NCBI GenBank assembly: GCA_040904925.1
Contig: JBBDSP010000012.1
Span: forward strand, 1 to 64,000
Reading direction: 5' to 3'
Length of the DNA: 64,000 nt
From: Gracilimonas sp040904925
Lineage (GTDB): Bacteria > Bacteroidota > Rhodothermia > Balneolales > Balneolaceae
Positions within the stretch are counted from its first letter, which is position 1, and every line of letters starts with the position of its first letter. This document shows positions 1 through 9,652 of this stretch, piece after piece. A program made the position numbers and the translations under genes. Under the pieces are notes generated by a model, which was not told the origin of the DNA, searched no databases, and saw nothing but the letters and a program-made list of their open reading frames with translations.

Positions 1-830
1 ACGCGCGTATCGTCGAGATCCATCGTCCAAAGATGGTAGTCGTTATCAATGGGTGCGCTGAAGACAATCAGCCGCTGTTTCGGGTGCGCATCTGCAGTCA
101 AATGATAGGTGAGTGTTTCACCATGTACAATGTGGTCGGTGCCTTCCACAAAATTACGCTCGCGCAGTACGCGGTGCGCTCCTGCACCGTGCATGTAAAG
201 GATTCCGGATCCATCTGCCAATCTCCGCGTATTCCGTACCACCTGCGGAAGATCGGTGAGTGTATCGACCGTACTGACTTCAAGGTGATGGCGCCGAAGC
301 TCGAGACTGCCACTTTCGCCGGATGTATAAAATAGATATCGTCCGTCGGCTGAAAATTCGGGGTCGAGATCGATGGCCGGAGTGTTGATAATCTGTTCAT
401 TGCCACTCTCCACATCGATCAATGCGATAGATGTATCATCACCGGTGTCGCGAACGAACGCAAGCTGATCACCATCTGCAGACCATCTCGGCCGGCTATC
501 CACTCCGGGGCCATTGGTGAGCCTCGTGGCCTGACCGGTTTCAAGGTCCATGAGCCATATCCAGCCCTGTGCGGCAAATGCCAGGGTTTCGCCATCCGGG
601 GCCGGTGCAGGATCTTTAGGACCGTGCGAAAGGATCGGAAGCTCATGTTGTTCCAGGTAGGTGTGATGTCCGAAATCGTCTAGTTTTGGGTAGTGGTTTG
701 TCCATTGTCCATGCGCTTTCGGTAATGCCACAAAACTTATTAATAGCGTGACTAAGCTGAAGAACAGATATTTTAGTGTTCTGTCTTGGTCAATGAGGTT
801 TTCGGGTTTGAAAATTTTAAAACGAAGCAT
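1..830 (-). CDS. Exported TolB-like (PD40) beta-propeller protein, N-terminal part only
   Basis: An open frame runs from an ATG at 830 to the left edge of the window (276 codons, no stop), so the C-terminus lies outside. Residues about 20-42 form a hydrophobic signal peptide ending near KAHGQ. After it come WD40/TolB-like blades, each with an aspartate-rich turn: PAPDGETLAF (about 76-85), RWSADGDQLAF (115-125) and EFSADGRYLFY (158-168). Such repeats are typical of periplasmic PD40 propellers, which in this lineage are often the N-terminal half of amidohydrolases or prolyl-oligopeptidase-like enzymes; which one this is cannot be decided here. The gene is divergent from the STAS gene at 1084. 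No frameshift is seen. The propeller assignment is firm, the enzymatic role unknown. Confidence 0.8.
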   Translation of the reverse strand, partial: MLRFKIFKPENLIDQDRTLKYLFFSLVTLLISFVALPKAHGQWTNHYPKLDDFGHHTYLEQHELPILSHGPKDPAPAPDGETLAFAAQGWIWLMDLETGQATRLTNGPGVDSRPRWSADGDQLAFVRDTGDDTSIALIDVESGNEQIINTPAIDLDPEFSADGRYLFYTSGESGSLELRRHHLEVSTVDTLTDLPQVVRNTRRLADGSGILYMHGAGAHRVLRERNFVEGTDHIVHGETLTYHLTADAHPKQRLIVFSAPIDNDYHLWTMDLDDTR

Positions 831-1083
831 GTTTATAATTGAGTTGTAAATTTGGCACGTGATTGAATTGTACGGAGAGTGGATATTCCGCAAAAACTAA
901 ATATCTGCAATAAAAATGTGCAAAAAAACTGAGTCTGCAGCAGGTACGAACATTGTCTTATTAGATTTTCATGGATTAAGCTAACAGATTTTTTGTATTA
1001 TTAAAACTGAAAGCAGAGGCTGGAAGTGGATTTTAATCCGGCTTTTTAGTTGTTAGGCATCATTTTAATTAATCAACAAACAA

Positions 1084-1428
1084 ATGAACTACAGTATTTC
1101 GGAAAAGTACAATTGCGTTATAATTGAGTTGAAAGGCAACGTTATGGGCGGCCCGGATGCAGAAACGTTCAGAGATGAACTTCATAAATTCATTGAAGAA
1201 GGGAAAAAGGAAGTGATCGTTGATCTGGGGAAAGTAAAATTCATGAACTCTTCAGGTATTGGAATTTTGATCGGCGGATATACAACCATGAAAAATGCCG
1301 GTGGGGAATTGGTGATCTGTCGGGCAGATAAGAAAATTGAAAGCCTTCTCGTTGTAACTCAGCTAATAAAAGTATTCGATCATTACCGAACGCTTGATGA
1401 GGCGATCGCTCATTTTGGGAATGACTGA
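1084..1428 (+). CDS. STAS-domain anti-sigma factor antagonist (SpoIIAA/RsbV type)
   Basis: A 114-residue single STAS domain. The signature helix entry KFMNSSGIGIL (residues 52-62) matches the phosphorylation loop of SpoIIAA/RsbV proteins; Ser57 (second Ser of NSSG) is the expected phosphoacceptor. In that family the unphosphorylated protein binds an anti-sigma kinase and frees a sigma factor, or acts in a partner-switching module; the kinase and phosphatase partners are not encoded nearby, so the target is unknown. It stands alone between the divergent propeller gene and the convergent ahcY, and is followed by a strong bidirectional hairpin. Family assignment is very secure, specific pathway is not. 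Confidence 0.92.
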   Translation: MNYSISEKYNCVIIELKGNVMGGPDAETFRDELHKFIEEGKKEVIVDLGKVKFMNSSGIGILIGGYTTMKNAGGELVICRADKKIESLLVVTQLIKVFDHYRTLDEAIAHFGND

Positions 1429-1435
1429 TATAAAA

Positions 1436-1467
1436 AAATCCCGCACTAAGTGAATAATGCGGGATTT
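1436..1467. terminator. Bidirectional terminator between STAS gene and ahcY
   Basis: A perfect 10-bp inverted repeat AAATCCCGCA / TGCGGGATTT (1436-1445 and 1458-1467) with a 12-nt loop, A-rich before and T-rich after. It sits between two convergent genes and can serve both strands. Confidence 0.85.
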
Positions 1468-1502
1468 GTAATTTTAAGAAAATTCGTCAAAGAAGGATTT
1501 TT

Positions 1503-2819
1503 TTAATACCGATATTGGTCAGACTTATAAGGTCCGGTAATAGGAACACCGATATATTCAGCTTGCTCTTCCGTCAATGTTTCAAGTTCCACACCAATTT
1601 TAGATAAGTGCAGTCGGGCTACTTTCTCATCCAGTGATTTTGGAAGCACATGAACACCCGGCTCAAATTCTTCCGGTCGGTTCCAAAGTGCAATTTGTGC
1701 CAGTGTTTGGTTGGTGAAGCTGTTACTCATTACAAAAGACGGATGACCTGTTGCATTACCGAGGTTCATCAAACGACCTTGAGAAAGCAGTACTACTTGT
1801 TTGCCGCTGTCATTTAAAGTGAAGATATCCACCTGTGGTTTGATATTCTCTTCCTTAGAATTTCTCTTCAGCCAGGCGACGTCGATCTCATTGTCAAAGT
1901 GACCGATATTTCCAACGATGGCTTTGTCTTTCATTTTTTTGAAATGGCGGTCTTTTATGATGTCTTTGTTTCCGGTAGCAGTTACAAAAATGTCACCTCT
2001 TTCAGCGGCCTCATCCATTTTCTTTACTTCAAAACCATCCATGGCAGCCTGAAGGGCGCAAATAGGATCGATCTCGGTTACAATTACTCGGGCTCCGGCG
2101 CCTTTAAGTGAAGCGGCTGTTCCTTTTCCTACATCACCATAACCGGCTACAACGGCTACTTTACCGGCCATCATTACATCGGTGGCACGACGGATAGCGT
2201 CTGCTGCTGATTCCTTACAACCGTATTTGTTATCAAACTTAGATTTGGTAACGGAGTCATTTACGTTGATCGCAGGAATGGTAAGCGTTCCTTTTCGCTC
2301 CCGTTCGATAAGGCGAAGAACACCGGTTGTCGTTTCTTCAGAAATTCCGTTGATGCCGTCCACCAATTCAGGATAGCGATCCAATACCATATTGGTAAGA
2401 TCTCCTCCGTCATCAAGGATCATATTCAATGGCTGACCGTCCGGGAAGAACAAGGTTTGTTCGATAGCCCAGTCGAATTCCTCTTCAGTCATGCCTTTCC
2501 ATGCATAAACTGGAATGCCTGCTTCGGCCATTGCTGCTGCGGCATGATCCTGAGTAGAATAAATATTACAAGATGACCAGGTTACATCAGCACCCAACTC
2601 AACAAGAGTTTCGATAAGCACCGCTGTTTGGATTGTCATATGGAGGCAGCCGGCAATACGTGCGCCTTTCAGTGGCTGCTCTTTTTTGTATTCTTCGCGG
2701 ATGGCCATAAGTCCCGGCATTTCCGCTTCTGCTAATTCAATTTCCTGTCGGCCGTAATGGGCCTGAGAAATATCTTTTACTTTATAGGCTAACTTTTCTT
2801 TCTCTTTAACTTCAGACAT
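1503..2819 (-). CDS. ahcY: Adenosylhomocysteinase (S-adenosyl-L-homocysteine hydrolase)
   Basis: Cytosolic NAD-dependent enzyme that splits S-adenosylhomocysteine into adenosine and homocysteine, closing the methylation cycle. At 438 residues it has the usual bacterial length. Visible motifs: LDDGGDLT (135-142), EETTTGV (161-167), the NVNDSVTKSKFDN substrate/catalytic block (185-197), the Rossmann NAD loop GYGDVGKG (226-233), and the conserved C-terminal tail ending YKSDQYRY which reaches into the neighbouring subunit's NAD site. The start is the ATG at 2819, 5 nt after the stop of the upstream TlpA-like gene, so the two are probably cotranscribed. No SAH or SAM riboswitch is apparent upstream. 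Confidence 0.98.
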   Translation of the reverse strand: MSEVKEKEKLAYKVKDISQAHYGRQEIELAEAEMPGLMAIREEYKKEQPLKGARIAGCLHMTIQTAVLIETLVELGADVTWSSCNIYSTQDHAAAAMAEAGIPVYAWKGMTEEEFDWAIEQTLFFPDGQPLNMILDDGGDLTNMVLDRYPELVDGINGISEETTTGVLRLIERERKGTLTIPAINVNDSVTKSKFDNKYGCKESAADAIRRATDVMMAGKVAVVAGYGDVGKGTAASLKGAGARVIVTEIDPICALQAAMDGFEVKKMDEAAERGDIFVTATGNKDIIKDRHFKKMKDKAIVGNIGHFDNEIDVAWLKRNSKEENIKPQVDIFTLNDSGKQVVLLSQGRLMNLGNATGHPSFVMSNSFTNQTLAQIALWNRPEEFEPGVHVLPKSLDEKVARLHLSKIGVELETLTEEQAEYIGVPITGPYKSDQYRY

Positions 2820-2824
2820 GTGTT

Positions 2825-3358
2825 TTATGATGTTTTGTTTTGTTCTATAATTTCTTTGGCTTTACGATAATCACCTTCGGGGCCAACCGAACCTAATTCT
2901 GTTTGTATCAAATATCCTTCCGGATCAAAATAAACTTTAAAAGGGATTCCAAGCTTAATGATCTCATCCCCCACTTTTTCATCGTCTATGGCATACACAA
3001 AATCATATGGATAATTGCCACGGAATGATTCAACGTCTTCTATGGAATCTGAATTGTTCAGATTTACGGCAACAACAACAAAGTCTTCTGGATATTCATT
3101 CTGAAGGGAATCCATGGTTGGGAACACCTGAAGGCATGGACCGCACCAGGTTTCCCAGAAGTCAAAAAGGACGACTTTTCCTTTAAAATCGGCTGTAGTA
3201 ACAGAATTACCCTCCAGATCTGTAAAGGTAGCATTCCAGATCACCCGGTCAATCATTTGATTTTCTTCGCTGAGATCGCGGGGATTTTGGCGGGAACTGC
3301 ATGAGATAAAAACAGCAGTCACCAAAAAGAGTAATAAAACTTTAAGAAGGTGCTTCAT
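2825..3358 (-). CDS. TlpA/ResA-like thioredoxin-fold lipoprotein
   Basis: An envelope thiol-disulfide protein. From the ATG at 3358 the sequence begins MKHLLKVLLLFLVTAVFISC, a lipoprotein signal with the acceptor Cys at residue 20; upstream in-frame ATG (3373) and TTG (3379) starts would merely add residues before the signal, so 3358 is preferred. The redox centre is WETWCGPC, and a later IPFKVYFDPEG segment supplies the cis-proline region. TlpA/ResA proteins reduce disulfides of cytochrome c apoproteins or other exported proteins; the particular substrate is unknown. It is the first gene of a two-gene unit with ahcY, a pairing with no obvious mechanistic link. Confidence 0.9.
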   Translation of the reverse strand: MKHLLKVLLLFLVTAVFISCSSRQNPRDLSEENQMIDRVIWNATFTDLEGNSVTTADFKGKVVLFDFWETWCGPCLQVFPTMDSLQNEYPEDFVVVAVNLNNSDSIEDVESFRGNYPYDFVYAIDDEKVGDEIIKLGIPFKVYFDPEGYLIQTELGSVGPEGDYRKAKEIIEQNKTS

Positions 3359-3595
3359 AGGTATTTGTAACATTATCAATAGGAGTAACTCTTAAAGGTA
3401 CGATTAAGTTCTGAAAAATAAATTGGCATTATCAAAGGTATCATAACAAAGAAAAAAAATAGACTATGAGTTATATTTTTTTCAAATTGCAATGTATAAA
3501 GGTTTAGATTTTTGCATTAATACTTAATAATCGTTTTGTTTCAAGCCTTTAAAAATCAAACTTAGATAAATCAGTATTAACTAAAATAAACTGCT

Positions 3596-6589
3596 ATGAG
3601 AAAATGCTACTTTTTTAAAATGTTGGCTATTTTTTCTGTGCTCTTTTTTAGTGCGCAGTATGCAATAGCTCAGTACACAGTATCCGGTACGGTTACAGAT
3701 GCCGCAACCGGAGAAACCTTAGTTGGAGTTACTATTTTTGATAGTGAAACCAATTCCGGTACATCAACTGATATCAATGGGGAATATACCCTTGAGCTAC
3801 CTGCAGGGGAAACTGAACTTAGGTTTTCATCTGTAGGCTATATAACCCGGAATGTAGAAGTTTCCGGTTCCAATGGACAAACTGTTACTTTAGATGTAGA
3901 AATGCAGTCTGATGTGGCAAACCTGGAAGAGCTAGTTGTAACCGGTTTGGCAAGTTCAGTGAAAAGGGAAAACCTTGCAAACTCGGTTTCTTCTGTTAGT
4001 GCCGAAGATCTTACCGGAACAACTTCTCCTCCCACAATTGATAATGGATTATCAGGTAAATTTCCTGGAGTTAATATTAGAAGTAATTCTGGCGCACCTG
4101 GTGGAGGTTTTAATGTTCAGTTGAGAGGTATCAGTACCCTCGGAGCAGGAAGTTCACAACCATTGTATATTATTGACGGTGTTTATTTAAATAATTCTAC
4201 TGTTAGTAACGGACGATCTATTACTACTGGTGCAACAGGCGCTTCAGAAGATAATGGAGCTAACCGTTTAGCAGATTTGAACCCAGAAGATATTGAAAAT
4301 ATTGAGATTCTTAAGGGTCCTTCTGCAGCTGCTATTTATGGTCAGCGGGCTAATGCTGGGGTAATCATTATTACTACCAAAGGAGGTCAGGCCGGTGAAA
4401 CAGAAGTTTCAGTGCAACAAAGTACTGGATTTTCAAAGGCTTTGAATTTATTAGGCGTGGCATCTTGGAATGAAGATAAGATTAACACTCTTTTTGGATC
4501 CGCAGCCGAAGTTCAAAAGTATAATGATGCTGAAAATAGCGGTAATATCCATAATTATGAAGAAGAGGTTTATGGTGAAACTGGTTTGATGTCGGAAACG
4601 AATATCAGCGTTTCTGGCGGTACCAGTAAAACCAGGTTCTTTGTTTCAGGTGGCTATCATTATGAAGAAGGTATTATTAAGAATACCAACTTTAACCGGG
4701 GAAATATTCGAGCTAATATAGATCATAACCTTACTGATAATATCCGGATTTCTTCAAATTCCAGTTATACAAAAACGGATAACCAGCGAGGATTTACTGG
4801 AAATCAGAATGGTTCCGGTGCTTCAATGGGTTATGCGTTAGCATATGTGCCTACTTATGCACAGCTATTTCCAGATGAAGAAGGAAATTATCCGAATAAT
4901 TCTTACTTCGATGACAATCCACTTGCAGTAAGAGATCTAGCTGAAAACAATGAAGACATAAATCGCTTCATTCAATCGGTAAGTGTTGATGCAGATCTGT
5001 TGGCAACTGATGTCTCCAGATTATCATTAAGTGTCAATGGTGGATTTGACTTCTTAAACTTTAGTAGCTTGATTTATCTTCCAGAGATATTGCAGAGTCA
5101 ACAAGCACGGGCTAACCCTGGTGATGTGGTTAGAACCAGTGATGATAACCTGAATACAAATTTGCAGGCTACTCTGCTGTATAATAATCAGCTAAACTCC
5201 GAGATTGGTTTATTTGATTTAACTACACAAATTGGTTTTACACGTTTTGCTCAAAATCAACGACGTGAACAATTGAGAGGTCAAGGGTTGGCAACCGGAC
5301 AAAAAACAATTGGACAGTCTGCTATCCAATCGGTGCTAACTCAGCAGACTATCGAAATTGTAGAACTGGGATGGTTTGCTCAACAGGAAATTAACTTTGA
5401 TGATAAGTTAATAGGAACTGTTGGAGCTCGTATTGACCGCTCTTCTTTGAATTTGGATCAAGATCAATATTATTTTTTCCCTAAAGCTTCTTTAGCTGCC
5501 AATATCTCAAACTTTGATTTTTGGACGGTTGATGAGATTAGTCAATTAAAGCTTCGCGTTGCTTATGGGCAAACAGGTGGAGTTCCCAATTATGGAAATA
5601 CCTTCTCTGTTCTTAATCCTGTAAGTATGGATGGTGACCTTGGCTCGGTTGTTTCTACTCGGGAATTTGATCCTGAGTTAGAACCCGAAACGGCAGAAGA
5701 ATTTGAATTCGGTGCAGATATAAGTGCATTCGAAGATCGAATTTCCTTAAGTGCCACATACTATCAAAAAAATGTAAATGATCTTATTTTAGATCTTTCT
5801 ACAGCAACTTCTACAGGAATAACCGCGATCGCCACCAATGCAGCTGATCTTACTAATAAAGGTATAGAGCTGGGATTGAATGCGAGACCTGTAAGTAATC
5901 CAAATTTTGCATGGACTACTGACATCTTGTATTGGCATAATGATTCAGAGATTACCAGACTTGATATTCCTGAGGCTGTACAAGGTGGCTTTGGTGTAAG
6001 TTTGGGTAATTATCTTTTGCAGGAAGGATATTCACCAACTACCGTTGTTGGAATTCCGGCCGATCCAAGTGGAAGCGGCTCCCCGCTTTACACGATCTAT
6101 GGAGATGCACAGCCTGATTTTCAAATGTCATTCGGAAATCAATTTACATTCCTCCAAAACTTCAATTTCAATTTCTTATTCCATTACAGTGAAGGAAATT
6201 ACAATGTGAACCTGTTCCAGTTCCTTACTGATGGTGGAGGTACTTCAAACGATTGGAATGAAGATAGTGGTGACGGTACGCCTAAAGGTCTTGAAAGAGT
6301 AGGCATGTTGCCACCTGAGGCCTATGTACAGGAGGCAAGCTATGTTAAATTAAGAGAGATTGGACTTTCTTATACAGTACCAACAGAAACACTCCAGCAG
6401 ATATTTGGTAATTCTGTTTCAGGAATCCGGCTGGGAGTTTCAGCTAACAATGTTTGGATGTGGACTAAATATGATGGATATGATCCCGAAGTTTCCACCT
6501 TTGGCACCCAGTCAATAAACCAATCTGTTGATGTGGCACCTTACCCTTCCGCCAGAAAGGTGCTGTTTAATGTAAAGTTTGACTTTTAA
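3596..6589 (+). CDS. SusC/RagA-family TonB-dependent outer-membrane receptor
   Basis: A 997-residue active transporter of the outer membrane. Signal peptide residues 1-26 (cleavage after AIAQ); carboxypeptidase-regulatory-like beta-sandwich about 28-104 (VSGTVTDAATGETLVGVTI); then the TonB-box-like LEELVVTG (110-117); plug domain about 125-265 with the SusC hallmark AAAIYGQRANAGVIIITTKG; beta barrel to the C-terminal strand ending KVLFNVKFDF. SusC proteins form a lidded channel with a SusD partner, encoded 11 nt downstream. No glycoside hydrolases, peptidases or anti-sigma regulators lie alongside, so the ligand (glycan, peptide or other) cannot be read from context. The 237-nt upstream region is AT-rich and probably carries the promoter. 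Confidence 0.97.
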   Translation: MRKCYFFKMLAIFSVLFFSAQYAIAQYTVSGTVTDAATGETLVGVTIFDSETNSGTSTDINGEYTLELPAGETELRFSSVGYITRNVEVSGSNGQTVTLDVEMQSDVANLEELVVTGLASSVKRENLANSVSSVSAEDLTGTTSPPTIDNGLSGKFPGVNIRSNSGAPGGGFNVQLRGISTLGAGSSQPLYIIDGVYLNNSTVSNGRSITTGATGASEDNGANRLADLNPEDIENIEILKGPSAAAIYGQRANAGVIIITTKGGQAGETEVSVQQSTGFSKALNLLGVASWNEDKINTLFGSAAEVQKYNDAENSGNIHNYEEEVYGETGLMSETNISVSGGTSKTRFFVSGGYHYEEGIIKNTNFNRGNIRANIDHNLTDNIRISSNSSYTKTDNQRGFTGNQNGSGASMGYALAYVPTYAQLFPDEEGNYPNNSYFDDNPLAVRDLAENNEDINRFIQSVSVDADLLATDVSRLSLSVNGGFDFLNFSSLIYLPEILQSQQARANPGDVVRTSDDNLNTNLQATLLYNNQLNSEIGLFDLTTQIGFTRFAQNQRREQLRGQGLATGQKTIGQSAIQSVLTQQTIEIVELGWFAQQEINFDDKLIGTVGARIDRSSLNLDQDQYYFFPKASLAANISNFDFWTVDEISQLKLRVAYGQTGGVPNYGNTFSVLNPVSMDGDLGSVVSTREFDPELEPETAEEFEFGADISAFEDRISLSATYYQKNVNDLILDLSTATSTGITAIATNAADLTNKGIELGLNARPVSNPNFAWTTDILYWHNDSEITRLDIPEAVQGGFGVSLGNYLLQEGYSPTTVVGIPADPSGSGSPLYTIYGDAQPDFQMSFGNQFTFLQNFNFNFLFHYSEGNYNVNLFQFLTDGGGTSNDWNEDSGDGTPKGLERVGMLPPEAYVQEASYVKLREIGLSYTVPTETLQQIFGNSVSGIRLGVSANNVWMWTKYDGYDPEVSTFGTQSINQSVDVAPYPSARKVLFNVKFDF

Positions 6590-6600
6590 TATCAAAGATT

Positions 6601-8001
6601 ATGAAAATTATGAATAAGAATATTTATCTAAAAATAGTAACAATCGTTTTGATTGTGGGATTTTATGGATGCGATGTTTTCGATCCAGATCCAATATCTG
6701 ACCCAAATAATCCATCTGTAGATGAAGTAATTTTGAATGCAAATGCCAATCAGCTTCAAAACTTGGTTACAGGCCTGGAACAACGTAATCGAACGAGTAC
6801 AGTAGGTGCTGCAGATTTTACGGGTAGTTTTGGCCGGGAATTTTATCCTATGTACACTTCCGATCCTCGCTTTATGGCACAATGGCTAGGATTAGCGGAT
6901 GGTGCGAGTGCTGAAACCGACCGAAGTTTCTATCAGTCTGGCCAGGTTTGGGTTACCCCTTACTTGACCGTTAAACAAGCTAATGTATTAATTGAGGCAA
7001 TAGGAAATACAGACCAAGTAAATCAGGAACAGAAAAACGGATATCTCGGAGTTGCTAAAACTTTCAAAGCATTTGCCTATATCATTCCTTTATTAACTCA
7101 ATCTGAAGAGAGTGGTATTCGTATTGATGTGGAGGAAGAACGTGATCCCGGACCTTTTGTGGCTTTTGATGACGCAATTGTTCAGATCAGAGCGTTATTG
7201 GATGAAGCTTCCACAGATTTAAACGACGCTGGGTCTGAGTTCAATTTCTCACTTACCAGTGGTTTAGAGTCCTTCAATACGCCTGCCGCCTTTATTCAGC
7301 TAAATCGTGCGATTGATGCTCGTTTAGCTATTTATGAAGGAGATTTTGCAGGTGCTCTGGAATCACTGGAAGAAGCTGAGCCTTTCTTTGAGCTCGATAG
7401 CGGTGAAGATGTCATGAATAAAGGTGCCTATTTTGTGTATTCAGGCCCTCCCGGACAGTTCAATCCATATTATTATCCTCCTAATGCAGAAACCAATCAA
7501 ATTTTGATGGTGCACCCATCTATGGTTGATGACGCAGAGGCCGATGACGAACGTGTGGATGCAAAATTCTTTGAAAGGGATGAATCGGTTAGTATCGTTT
7601 CTCAGGGAACTACCTTTTCCTCACTATACCAAGATAATCGTTTCATGGCTGAGGCAAATACTTCACCATTCCCCTGGTTGAGAAACGAAGAACTTATCCT
7701 GATTTATGCAGAAGCAAACCTGCGACAGGATACACCCAATTTAGTTGAGGCAGTTAGTGCTATCAATTTAGTTCGGGATACCTGGGGATTACCGGATTTT
7801 GTAAGTGCTGATCCAGCTGCTATTACAGACCAGTTATTGTACGAACGCCGATACTCTCTTTGGGGAGAGTTTGGTCATCGCTGGCTGGATGCTAAACGAT
7901 TTGATCGTTTAGATGACTTGCCAACCGATGGTGGAACAATCTATGAGTATCTTGCACGGCCTTTGAGCGAAGTCAACTGGGATGATTTCTCAGGTAATTA
8001 A
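6601..8001 (+). CDS. SusD/RagB-family substrate-binding lipoprotein
   Basis: A 466-residue surface lipoprotein that forms the lid of the SusC channel. The N-terminus is a lipoprotein signal ending GFYGC with acceptor Cys24. The mature part has the TPR-rich SusD character, with the C-terminal family block LLYERRYSLWGEFGHRWLD followed by the closing strand region. It starts 11 nt after susC and is followed by a strong terminator, so susC-susD form a two-gene operon. The substrate is undetermined; SusD ligand residues are not conserved enough to predict it by eye. Confidence 0.95.
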   Translation: MKIMNKNIYLKIVTIVLIVGFYGCDVFDPDPISDPNNPSVDEVILNANANQLQNLVTGLEQRNRTSTVGAADFTGSFGREFYPMYTSDPRFMAQWLGLADGASAETDRSFYQSGQVWVTPYLTVKQANVLIEAIGNTDQVNQEQKNGYLGVAKTFKAFAYIIPLLTQSEESGIRIDVEEERDPGPFVAFDDAIVQIRALLDEASTDLNDAGSEFNFSLTSGLESFNTPAAFIQLNRAIDARLAIYEGDFAGALESLEEAEPFFELDSGEDVMNKGAYFVYSGPPGQFNPYYYPPNAETNQILMVHPSMVDDAEADDERVDAKFFERDESVSIVSQGTTFSSLYQDNRFMAEANTSPFPWLRNEELILIYAEANLRQDTPNLVEAVSAINLVRDTWGLPDFVSADPAAITDQLLYERRYSLWGEFGHRWLDAKRFDRLDDLPTDGGTIYEYLARPLSEVNWDDFSGN

Positions 8002-8035
8002 TCTGAACCCCAATTAGAAAAAGATAAATTAGATT

Positions 8036-8068
8036 AAAAGAGCCTCCAAATGGAGGCTCTTTTTTTAT
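8036..8068 (+). terminator. Intrinsic terminator of the susC-susD operon
   Basis: A GC-containing stem AAAAGAGCCTCCA / TGGAGGCTCTTTT (8036-8048, 8051-8063) is followed by a run of T. It lies 35 nt after the susD stop and before the lhgO start. Confidence 0.9.
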
Positions 8069-8092
8069 ATACATAAATCATATCTTTGCTCC

Positions 8093-9295
8093 ATGATGTA
8101 CGATTTCACAATTGTTGGGGCTGGAATAGTGGGCCTCTCCACAGCTTATAAATTATCACTCAAATACCCTGAAGCTAAGATCCTTGTACTGGAAAAAGAG
8201 GATAGGGTTGCTGCTCACCAAACAGGGAAGAACTCAGGGGTTATTCATTCCGGGATCTATTACAAACCGGGAAGTTACAAAGCCCGGAATTGTGTGGATG
8301 GAAGACATCAGCTGGTAGATTTTTGCAAAGAACATGATGTAGCTATTGATGTATGCGGAAAAGTGATCGTGGCTACTGATGATTCCGAAATTCCCAAGCT
8401 AAAAGAGATATACGAACGCGGACTCCAAAATGAGATCGAGGGAATCGAACTGATCGATGCTCAGAGATTGAATGAACTTGAACCCCACGTAAATGGAGTG
8501 GCCGCCATTCATGTGCCCTGCTCCGGAATTGTGGATTATGCCGGAATGTGCAGGGTCTTGATGAGGCTGTTGGAAGAGGGAAATGGAAACGTTCAATTCA
8601 ACAGCGCGGTAACAAATATCTCCAATAAAAGTGACGAAGTTGTGGTGGAGGCAGGCGGGGAAAAGGTCTACACGCAATTCCTGGTTAATTGTGCCGGATT
8701 ATATTCTGATCATGTCGCAAAGTTTGCAGGCGTTCACTCCCCGGTCAAGATCGTACCGTTTAAGGGGGAATATTACGAGCTGACGCCGGAAGCTCAGTAT
8801 TTGGTGAATGACCTGATCTACCCACTGCCCAATCCGGAATTTCCATTTCTTGGGGTTCACTTTACACGGATGGCTTTGGGCGGAATTGAATGCGGGCCGA
8901 ATGCGGTTTTTGCTTTCAAGCGGGAAGGATATAAAAAGCTGTCTTTCAATCTTAAGGAGACTACAGAAACCTTCAACTTTCCGGGTTTCTGGAAAATGGC
9001 TAAAGAACACTGGCGAATGGGACTGGATGAATACCGGCGCTCATTTTCAAAAAAAGCATTCGTAAAAGGACTCCAAAAACTAATTCCTGAAGTTAGGGAA
9101 GAGCATCTAAAAGTATCTCCCTCCGGAATTCGAGCAATGGCACTTCAACCCAATGGAGAGATTCTGGATGATTTTTATTTCGAGGTTGTCGACAGGCAGA
9201 TCCATGTGTTGAACGCTCCAAGTCCTGCCGCCACTGCCGGACTTGCAATAGGTGATGAGATCGTTAAAAAAGTGGAAGCTAATTTCTCTTTTTAG
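8093..9295 (+). CDS. lhgO: L-2-hydroxyglutarate oxidase/dehydrogenase (LhgO family)
   Basis: An FAD-dependent DAO-fold enzyme oxidising L-2-hydroxyglutarate to 2-oxoglutarate, usually passing electrons to the quinone pool at the inner membrane. The dinucleotide-binding loop is VGAGIVGLSTAY (8-19). The family-specific segments HQTGKNSGVIHSGIYYKPGS (about 43-62) and the C-terminal SPAATAGLAIGDEI are present; 400 residues matches LhgO. The start is ATG 8093 or the adjacent ATG 8096. The following gene encodes an enzyme fitting the opposite enantiomer, supporting the assignment. A few relatives are annotated as generic oxidoreductases, but overall identity to LhgO seems clear. Confidence 0.9.
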   Translation: MMYDFTIVGAGIVGLSTAYKLSLKYPEAKILVLEKEDRVAAHQTGKNSGVIHSGIYYKPGSYKARNCVDGRHQLVDFCKEHDVAIDVCGKVIVATDDSEIPKLKEIYERGLQNEIEGIELIDAQRLNELEPHVNGVAAIHVPCSGIVDYAGMCRVLMRLLEEGNGNVQFNSAVTNISNKSDEVVVEAGGEKVYTQFLVNCAGLYSDHVAKFAGVHSPVKIVPFKGEYYELTPEAQYLVNDLIYPLPNPEFPFLGVHFTRMALGGIECGPNAVFAFKREGYKKLSFNLKETTETFNFPGFWKMAKEHWRMGLDEYRRSFSKKAFVKGLQKLIPEVREEHLKVSPSGIRAMALQPNGEILDDFYFEVVDRQIHVLNAPSPAATAGLAIGDEIVKKVEANFSF

Positions 9296-9376
9296 GGATT
9301 GGTTTGATTTGAGTGTTGGATTAATGTTGGGGCAGTTGAGTTACGGAACTTAATCCAACACTTACACCCTCCGCGT

Positions 9377-9532
9377 ATTTTGGCAAGCCAAAATCCTGCA
9401 CCTCCCTCAAGGAAGGACTCTCCGTTGTGTATTTCAGCTGTTGAGACTTGATTAGACTTGGGTTGTTGTATTCAGTCTCGGAAAGTCTCTCCTCGAGGAG
9501 AGGTCAACAAATCAGTTGTTCCTGATTTGTTG
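9377..9532. repeat. Cluster of three palindromes in the lhgO-downstream spacer
   Basis: The 357-nt spacer 9296-9652 carries no convincing gene. It holds three palindromes: ATTTTGGCAAGCCAAAAT (9377-9394), CTCTCCTCGAGGAGAG (9487-9502), and a hairpin CAACAAATCAG / CTGATTTGTTG (9505-9515, 9522-9532; 6-nt loop). This looks like a REP-like mosaic element; part may end lhgO transcription. Confidence 0.7.
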
Positions 9533-9652
9533 TGAGAGGTGTTGGCGACTGCAAACAGCCAAACCAAATGTCGTCTAAAAATTCTTCTAATTCCTCGTTG
9601 AATTTATCCCGAATTAACCTCAAACTACTGATCTAATTTAGCAGGAGTTTTT

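Noticed and set aside
1..830. Separate small minus-strand genes at 98-415 and 419-646
   Set aside because: A single uninterrupted frame from ATG 830 with signal peptide and propeller repeats covers both; the small frames are out of phase with it.
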